A stretch of 64,000 nucleotides of DNA from Poa pratensis (Eukaryota > Streptophyta > Magnoliopsida > Poales > Poaceae): assembly GCA_947311845.1 (NCBI GenBank), contig CAMZMU010000075.1, positions 24,341,421-24,405,420 of the forward strand, given 5' to 3'. Made by a program: the position numbers and the translations under genes. This document shows, piece after piece, positions 58,935 through 64,000 of this stretch. The notes beneath the pieces are model-generated. The model did no database searches. It was not told where the DNA came from and was given only the letters and a program-made list of their open reading frames with translations. Position 1 is the first letter of the stretch, and the number at the start of each line of letters is the position of its first letter.

Positions 58935-58966
<32 letters not shown>
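58932..58966. repeat. Poly-C tract followed by a CA repeat
   Basis: About 20 consecutive C followed by (CA)n, about 50 bp before the ELF4-like start. Copy 1 has a poly-C tract in the same place (36246-36260), so the tract predates the duplication. Confidence 0.9.
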
Positions 58967-59006
58967 GAACACTCCAGCTTTCTCCTCCCACGCGCAGAGT
59001 TAGATC

Positions 59007-59390
59007 ATGGCGAGAGAGGCAAAGATGGATAACGACAACGACATCAACAACAAACAATGGGGAGGTGTTTCCGAACAGGGGAGACGAGAACAACGCAAGG
59101 AAAGGAATGGAGGTGCAGTCGCTGCAGCAGAATATGGGCGAGGTGTAGGGGATTCTGGAGCACAATCTGATGCTGCTCGAGGAGATTAGCAGGAACCATG
59201 AGGCCCACGAGGCCGGCAGCCTCAACCGCAACGCCGCCCTCATCCCGAGTTCAACTACAACACCGTCCGCCTCGCGAACCTCGCCTCCGACCTCTCCTCC
59301 TCCTTCAACCCTCCCTCATCAACGCCTCTTCTGCCGACATTGATGGCACCACGGGGGTTCCAAAGAGGCTGTGGCCTCCCCAGTAGAAGA
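59007..59390 (+). pseudogene. ELF4-like pseudogene, copy 2
   Basis: The start MAREAKMDNDNDINNKQWG is followed by an extra base near 59062 that shifts the frame. The ELF4-like frame then reads VFPNRGDENNARKGMEVQSL, QQNMGEV, a TAG stop (59146-59148), GILEHNLMLLEEISRNHEA and HEAGSLNRNAALI. A second shift near 59243 precedes EFNYNTVRLANLASDLSSSF. The NHEA junction that is broken in copy 1 is intact here. Three lesions make it non-functional; it is more decayed than copy 1. Both derive from an ELF4-like clock gene. Confidence 0.8.
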
Positions 59391-60392
59391 AACAGACCAG
59401 CGCCCCCTCTTCTTCTATGTTTAGATTTAGATTTATGATTGGCAATGGCCGGGTCAGCTACAGTCAGGCTCGAGACTTTTATTTTGATATTCTTCTTCGG
59501 CTTAATGTGTTATTTTATCGTTGGACTGAGCATGTGCATCTTGTTATCAGAAATCGAAATAAATATGCAAGCAACATACGGATAAGTAGTACTCCTATGC
59601 AAGCAGTATACTAGAACCATGGAAATTTCCACACTCCAGGCGGTACAATTTCAATATAAACATGGAAATTTCTCGTGTTCCAAACAGTTCAACTCCCGTA
59701 GAATATGGAAATCTCCCATCTTCTTTCCATTCACATAGAAATATGAAAGTCACGTGTGCCAAACGTTCGATTCCCATAGAAACAGAAAAATCCTGCGCTC
59801 CAAACGGTTCAATTTTCATAAAGAAAAACATGAAAATTTTGTGTGCTCAAAGAGTTCGATTCCCATAGAAACAAGAAAAAACCATGTCTCACAGAAATGG
59901 CGAAGTCTATCATGAAGATGACCCGTTTGTGCAGAAAAACATGTTCTTTTATATTACCAGTTTACATGATCACTCTTTGTTAATAATTAGTTTATCGTTA
60001 ATACTCTTGGCAGAAAAAAGAAAACAGTGGCACAAACGCCCATTTCCGTTTCAAGGTTTCACAAACGCCCGCTGAATTCCCCATCCAAACTTGAAACAGA
60101 AATGGAAACGGGCTAGCGGCCAAGGTGTCGCTGATCAGAAAAATACAGAAAACGGCTCCCGACTTCGTACTTGTAGTAACGCGCGCACTGCTGATCGCTG
60201 ACTCATGCATCTGGCCGTTCTGAAGAGCGGATGGAGAGGTTGTGCTCCGTGCACTGCTCGGCGTCCGCACACCTGGCCGGGACTGCGGCATGGAGTTCAG
60301 TTGGAAGATCGTCCACAAACTTGAATGCCACATTGTCGTCACAGCGTGGAGTGCGAATCCGGCAGCGTTTCTGCATACAATATGATATTTTA

Positions 60393-60543
60393 GGGTGCGT
60401 TTTGGCACGTGCAAATTCTGATTTTAGGTGTTATATGTTTGCTTTCCCATATACAATTCTGATTCTGCTTTGTGGTGTTAAATATAATAATATGTAGAAA
60501 TTAACCTTTTTATCTCCTTTTGAGAAACCACTTAAACGCACCC
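60393..60543. mobile_element. Possible MITE (151 bp)
   Basis: Perfect 10-bp inverted ends GGGTGCGTTT and AAACGCACCC enclose an AT-rich segment (a further TTGGCA follows the left end without a partner). No clear target duplication. The corresponding part of copy 1 does not align well enough to test for an empty site. Confidence 0.55.
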
Positions 60544-62067
60544 AAGACATATAACCACGTCTCCTAATAAAACTTTAGAATGACATATGCGGAAATAATT
60601 GAATCTCACAAAATTTCCATTTAACCACCGACATCGGCCACATGGATGTGAGCGCCATGATCTGAATCCTACCAAGTAGAATTGTGCGTCATGGTGAAAT
60701 GGAGGTCAATATCTTCATGGTGAAAGAAAGTATCTGAGGTAATATGATTGTGTGTTTGTATACATAGTACTTATCAAACGTTCTCTATTATGTGTTGTTG
60801 TCTTCCTTACTGATCACGGTCCATTCATATTCTTCAACCTCATGATCTTGTTGGATTTGTTCCAGTCGGGTACATAAGTGTAGGAGTGGAGATGATATGG
60901 ATCCTAGGAAGGAGGCCCCGACGCAGCGGTTAGGATGGCGGGATGGAGCCGTCAGGGACACATGAGCGAGGACAATGGTGAAGCCGGGAAGGACTCATAC
61001 GAGAGTGATATTACCATTGAGCATGTTCATCAATGTTGAGGAGAGGGGAGGAGGTAAGGTACAGATTTTTATGGCGAAAGAACCGCAACATGTAGTCAAA
61101 GATAGCAACATAGCAGAGACTCCACCACCATCGACATCGAGTTTGGATTGCGGGAGATAAGTGGTATGGCAAAAGAAAAGTAAGATTTGAATAAAAGGGA
61201 AGATTGTGTGGATTTATCCAATTGACGAAACAAGAAATATAAGCAACAAACATTGTCGATCTTTTATGAGCATCACAATGACCTTTCTACGCGCGTGACA
61301 TCCAAAACGTGCTCTTAAACTCAACAAACTAATTGTCATATAACTTTACGATGGCTCCTGATTTTTTAACACAACACATGTTGGCAACATATGAACTGAA
61401 ATAAAAAAGTTACAATGGTTCCTAAGGACCCAAAGCCACTTCATCGATTAACTAAGATCAGCATAGAACAAACGGAAGGACCCATAAGAAAATACAAATT
61501 ACAACCTGATCTAGGAAAATTATAAGGACCCTAAAAGATAAAACTAGATTGGAATTCGTTCCCTCCAAAACTTTGCATTAGCAGCTTTTTGGGACGATAC
61601 TCACTAGGAACGAACCACTTGGGATGACGCTATCGCCGCATCGCAACCTGCAGCTCGCACTCAAGGTTGCTGCAAATGTCTTGATATAGATGCCCTATCC
61701 CTCCATTGGCACCACGACTAGGAGGAAGAAGAGAATCTGGTGTTGAAACTAGGTTTAATCATCAAACACCATGATTCTATCAGGCCACCCTTCGGCCAAA
61801 AGGTACCACGACTTGGGCAGAGACCTTCTCCACACTATTAGCCATAGTGAATGAGCTCCAACAGTACTTGCTACACCCACTCCATATCCGTCGCCAGCGG
61901 CTCCTCCAGATGGATTTGACTCCTCTTTAGATCTACACATCGAGCCACATCCCCACCATATTTGCTCCATCTCCATGGCGGCAAGACGAGGAGACGAAGG
62001 CTATGACCATGGCTTGATCTAGAGGACCAACGAGTTTATTAAGAAAACATTGGAGAATCTGCTCATC
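60544..62067. other. Remainder of duplication copy 2, no gene seen
   Basis: The stretch contains another copy of the gagcatgttcatcaatgttg / gaggagaggggaggaggtaa repeat (61017-61060), the empty site for the Harbinger-like element (about 61435) and unique sequence paralogous to 38964-39587. Short frames have no recognisable domain. Confidence 0.5.
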
Positions 62068-62497
62068 GGCATTCCAAGAATGAGGACACCGGCTCCAACC
62101 TCTGCAAGAGGAAGGCCGGGACGTTACAAGTACACCCAGAAATGACGTGAGCATTCACTGCACATCCCGTTAGGTTCCAGCCTCGAGTCGTGCTTATGGG
62201 CAATGTCTGTAGAACTCCAGGTTGAGATGATCGACGGCAAATCTTTCGAGGATCTGAAAGACATGGTCGGTAAACTCGAGAGCGATGCACTTGTATGGTT
62301 TACCTTTGAAAGTCTTGGCAAAGATGTGTTTCTGAGCAGCTCATCCTTTGTGTGGAAGACACTCATGGAGCAGCACAGGTCTGCATCGTGCATCGCGAGA
62401 CTTATGCCTATGTAAGGTAAATTCTCCATGGAGCTAATCGTTTAGATATACCAGGAACTGCTGCCACTATATATTGCGTGTCTGAACTCTCATATCA
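62068..62497 (+). pseudogene. EDS1 last-exon fragment (decayed duplicate)
   Basis: It matches EDS1 from ggcattccaagaa (57026) through the stop codon and about 100 bp of 3' UTR. Residues corresponding to RHSKNEDTGS to the C-terminus are recognisable; after an early frameshift (extra base in aagaggaaggccggg) and a TGA in place of the Trp codon in CAGAAATGG..., the part ELQVEMIDGKSFEDLKDMVG to ASCIARLMP stays in frame. One codon-plus deletion (SFV-WKT) is also present. It starts abruptly at the end of duplication copy 2, so it is a truncated remnant and not a gene. Confidence 0.9.
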
Positions 62498-63319
62498 TGT
62501 TCAAGATCCACATGGAAATAATGTACCAAGAAAGAAGATAAACTCATTACTTGTTGTCACCATCCACAACATTATCAATTGCAATTGCTTTGACACTTGC
62601 TATGGAAACACCAAGACTCATGGTCTGGACCCAAATACATCTGAACTCGAGTTTGAAAAAAGACTGAAAAACGTATATGGTAGAAACTAACTCTTGAAAC
62701 TTTCAAGAACAAATTATGGAAGTTTGTGAATTGTGCAAAAATCACAAGATAGCAAGTGGCCGTGTCTAAGTTACAAAATTTGAAACTTGGTATGATAATT
62801 GATACCCGAATAATTTTGGTTTTTTTTGTAAAATTACAGATTGCCATCTTTAAGTTCAAATTTGCAGGCACATACTGGTAGTGGTATCCATTCTCTACAT
62901 TCATAATTTGTCTCTTGGTTTTTTGAAACTTTGAAACATAATTTCCTGCTCCATCTATATTGGCCCAAACCTGGGTTCAGATGAATCCCGTTTCAACACC
63001 TAGCTAGGAGACGCAGAGCACGTTATCTCTACCGGCTCGGAGATGCAACAGGCAGCATCCAGAAAGGAGGTCTGGGTTGAGGGTCGGGCGTCCCCTGGCA
63101 CGGCTGCACCGTCATGATTCCTCCGTCATCCAGATCGAAAAACGTAGAGACAGGTGACGTTCGCCCGGCTGTTGACCCAGTAAATCCGGTTCCTCCTCAG
63201 CCCACACTCGCTGGCCGAGCACGACGACACACTCAACTCCAGGAGGAACACCCTGTCACCAATGTGTCCGTCTTGCGCCACGCCGGCTCCAAGAAGTCCA
63301 TCTGGTACACGCCGAACCC
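62498..63319. other. Intergenic, no gene seen
   Basis: AT-rich to 62950, then moderately GC-rich. The plus-strand frame at 63114-63356 has no recognised domain and runs into the hAT end. Confidence 0.4.
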
Positions 63320-64000
63320 CAGTGGCGGAGGACGGAAAAATAACGAGGTCGGGTGAACTCTAAAGGGAAGAAAAAAATGATGCAAGAAAACTAAAATTGT
63401 CTACACTCATCAATATTTAATGTCTTCATATTATATTAACCATAATCATTGGTACAATGATAAGTAACAACAACATATTTGAATCAAAATAGAACCAACA
63501 AACGTACCAATAATGAAACTTCAATGCCTTCTAGACGTTCCAGGCAATGGTAAGCTCTACCTACCTTCTGAAAATCCTTCTTAATTTCAGCAAGATCAAT
63601 ACTTTTAAATATCTCTCGCTCGATGTAGATGACCATCAAATCATTAAGCCAACCATCTTACATCTTGTTGCGCAACTCGGTCTTGATGATCTTCATAGCT
63701 GAGAATGCCCTTTCAACTGTTGCTGTCGCCACCGGTAAAAGCAATGCCAACTCAATGAGACGGTAAACTCTAGGAAACAGAATGTGCTTTTCAAGTTCAA
63801 CCATCTTTTTAGCTAGGCTTACAATATCAAGACAATCTCTGAAATCATCAATTCTCCTCATATGTATAATAAAAAGATCAAGAGAATCTCGTATATGCTC
63901 ACGCTCATAATCAGAAAAATCCTCATGATAAATCTCTGTCAGCCGAGCAAGTTTGTTCACATTGAACCTAGCAAATGAGTTTGCTGGATCAAGACAAGAG
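63320..64000 (-). mobile_element. hAT transposon, left part
   Basis: CAGTGGCGGA at 63320-63329 resembles the ends of grass hAT elements, and a hAT transposase C-terminus reads inward on the minus strand from the window edge. The other end lies outside the window, so the 8-bp duplication cannot be checked. Confidence 0.6.
63580..64000 (-). pseudogene. hAT transposase C-terminal region (partial, with premature stop)
   Basis: Open from the window edge to a TAA at 63658-63660. It encodes DPANSFARFNVNKLARLTEI, IYHEDFSDYERE, and the hAT dimerisation signature LPVATATVERAFSAMKIIKT with ELRNKM. After the TAA the same frame continues with DGWLNDLMVIYIEREIFKSI and DLAEIKKDFQKV, the usual end of the family, so the stop is premature. 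The catalytic part lies outside the window. Confidence 0.85.

Larger units (their letters stand above)
58526..62067 (+). repeat. Segmental duplication, copy 2 (ELF4-like block)
   Basis: Paralogous to 35863-39587, starting at gtggcaaacaccc and ending at ctgctcatc, where it joins the EDS1 fragment. It lacks the 1110-bp Harbinger-like element and differs by other indels in the 60200-61060 interval. Confidence 0.82.

Noticed and set aside
63114..63356. 80-codon plus-strand frame before the hAT end
   Set aside because: No domain; it crosses the proposed transposon border at 63320, so it cannot be an original gene.

Overview
The window is nuclear DNA of a grass, almost certainly a Triticeae cereal (wheat, Aegilops, rye or barley group). 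The evidence is dense nesting of LTR retrotransposons with Triticeae-type termini (TGATACGTC... Athila/Sabrina-like gypsy, TGTTGGAAATATG... Angela/WIS-like copia), grass-type Helitrons, and spliced GT-AG plant genes with GC-rich first exons. There are no rRNA or tRNA genes, CRISPR arrays or bacterial operons.

Layout. From 1 to 31195 there is only retrotransposon. Element A (1-16847, +) is a gypsy-like element arranged LTR-internal-LTR-internal. Element B (995-9754, -) is nested inside it with a GGTAC target-site duplication (TSD). Element D (16848-31195, -) is an Angela-like copia with a decayed gag-pol. Element C (23008-30125, -) is a second gypsy-like element nested in the 5' LTR of D with a GGCCC TSD. 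A, B and C use a tRNA-Asp primer site. A and B encode Gag-like proteins without pol, and C encodes Gag plus protease only, so all three look non-autonomous.

From 31196 to 46138 comes a field of DNA transposons and small retroposons: a PIF/Harbinger element with a broken transposase (31561-33900), a 457-bp Helitron (34764-35220), a block with an ELF4-like pseudogene (35863-39587) that itself holds a 1.1-kb Harbinger-like element, and two Helitrons lying end to end (39675-43008 and 43009-46138), the first with a GC-rich non-LTR insert flanked by a 15-bp TSD.

The gene-bearing part follows. At 46694-51523 (+) a seven-exon gene encodes a predicted secreted protein of 529 residues with a permuted papain/NlpC-like layout. 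Its introns carry a large foldback MITE and a small MITE. At 54419-57377 (+) a three-exon gene encodes an apparently intact EDS1-type lipase-like immune regulator of 622 residues. A polyA-tailed retroposon sits about 0.4 kb upstream of it.

From 58526 to 62497 the ELF4-like block recurs as a second copy, followed directly by a 430-bp decayed fragment of the EDS1 last exon. The order ELF4 block - amidase - EDS1 - ELF4 block - EDS1 remnant is what a tandem duplication followed by a large deletion would leave. The window ends in a partial hAT element with a transposase C-terminus.

Only two genes look functional: the amidase-like gene and EDS1. All calls were made by reading the sequence; family names for transposons are tentative because no database could be searched.
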